NCBI GenBank assembly: GCA_902788485.1
Contig: CADAKI010000006.1
Coordinates: 1-41,554 of the forward strand
Direction: 5' to 3'
DNA from: an uncultured Pseudomonadota bacterium
GTDB lineage: Bacteria > Pseudomonadota > Alphaproteobacteria > Rs-D84
Length of the DNA stretch: 41,554 nucleotides
The notes under the pieces were generated by a model. The model searched no databases. It saw nothing but the letters and a program-made list of their open reading frames with translations, and was not told the origin of the DNA. The position numbers and the translations under genes were made by a program. This document shows, piece by piece, positions 41,356-41,554 of the stretch (within the stretch, counting starts at the first letter, position 1; every line of letters begins with the position of its first letter).

Positions 41356-41554
41356 ATGAAAAAAACAGTTTCTTATAATATTAAAAAAGTTTTAGCCGGC
41401 ACAATTTTGGCAACATTACCATTTGCATTTGGCGGCTGTGAAAAAGACCCGGTGAAACCAGAAAACAAAAAACATAATGTGGAATTGGTGTATGGAAGAA
41501 ACAGCGAAACAAGTTGGCAAAATATTTCCATGGATACTTTATACAAATATAATT
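41356..41554 (+). CDS. Lipoprotein, N-terminal part only
   Basis: The first 66 codons; the window ends inside the gene. Signal sequence MKKTVSYNIKKVLAGTILAT and then LPFAFGGC, a lipobox with the lipidated Cys at residue 28. The mature start EKDPVKPENKKHNVELVYGR is charged and probably unstructured. A TAAGGAG site lies 7 bases before the ATG. The family cannot be told from this fragment. Confidence 0.8.
   Translation, partial: MKKTVSYNIKKVLAGTILATLPFAFGGCEKDPVKPENKKHNVELVYGRNSETSWQNISMDTLYKYN

Noticed and set aside
1-41554. Reverse transcriptase, Avd accessory gene or template repeat for the putative DGR
   Set aside because: No ORF shows a reverse transcriptase YxDD-type core, and the 26-bp block occurs only at the two coding sites, so the machinery is not in this window.
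1-41554. CRISPR array
   Set aside because: No evenly spaced direct repeats with unique spacers; the recurrent SRTAT units are coding and degenerate.
1-41554. Reassigned UGA codon (code 4)
   Set aside because: Several well-supported genes end in TGA directly before a neighbour's start, and recognised proteins need no TGA read-through.

Overview
The window looks like chromosome from a host-associated, AT-leaning alphaproteobacterium, probably one of the uncultured gut lineages. The signs are a class I lysyl-tRNA synthetase (LysK), an EnvC-CtpA pair, Gram-negative envelope genes (signal peptides, beta-barrel proteins ending in Phe, RodZ, EnvC, TspO), TGA used as a stop, and core translation genes of proteobacterial type. 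No prophage, transposase, CRISPR array or plasmid gene is visible. Most genes from 5.9 to 38.2 kb lie on the minus strand.

Layout. 1-3.2 kb: a secreted protein with phage-tail-like segments, whose 3' end looks like the variable repeat of a diversity-generating retroelement (DGR), then about 1.1 kb of repeat-rich intergenic DNA. 3.2-5.9 kb: plus-strand operon trpS, SIMPL-domain protein, Xer recombinase. 5.9-8.4 kb: rpsD, an orphan gene with a near-consensus promoter, lemA, a cold-shock protein. 8.4-12.8 kb: a RelA/SpoT-like protein behind lysK, whose leader looks like an attenuator, and guaC. 12.9-14.1 kb: tRNA-Gly and an outer-membrane protein. 14.2-19.2 kb: a class A penicillin-binding protein and two paralogous leucine-rich-repeat proteins. 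19.2-25.2 kb: a short aspartokinase, rlmE, a small orphan, a stand-alone SRP54/Ffh M domain, uvrA, rodZ. 25.2-31.0 kb: dusB, ftsB, tspO, ctpA, envC, tyrS. 31.0-35 kb: a second putative DGR target, tsf, rpsB, an acyl-carrier-like protein and a partly duplicated small gene. 35-41.5 kb: three exported envelope proteins, tRNA-Leu, a large Cys-rich secreted protein and the start of a lipoprotein.

The most interesting observation is the pair of 3'-terminal segments at 145-252 and 31265-31372 (both minus strand). They share an identical 26-bp distal block. Upstream of it, 13 codons differ, almost all at first and second positions with the third base kept, and every change is nonsynonymous. This is the footprint expected of adenine-directed mutagenic retrohoming. 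No reverse transcriptase or template repeat is in the window, so these would be remote targets of a DGR encoded elsewhere.

Other points of interest are the lysK leader (promoter, 10-codon Lys-Lys leader peptide, competing antiterminator and terminator), the orphan Ffh M domain, an ACP-like protein with a basic tail, and promoters that sit so close to their start codons that the mRNAs would be leaderless (uvrA, ftsB/dusB).
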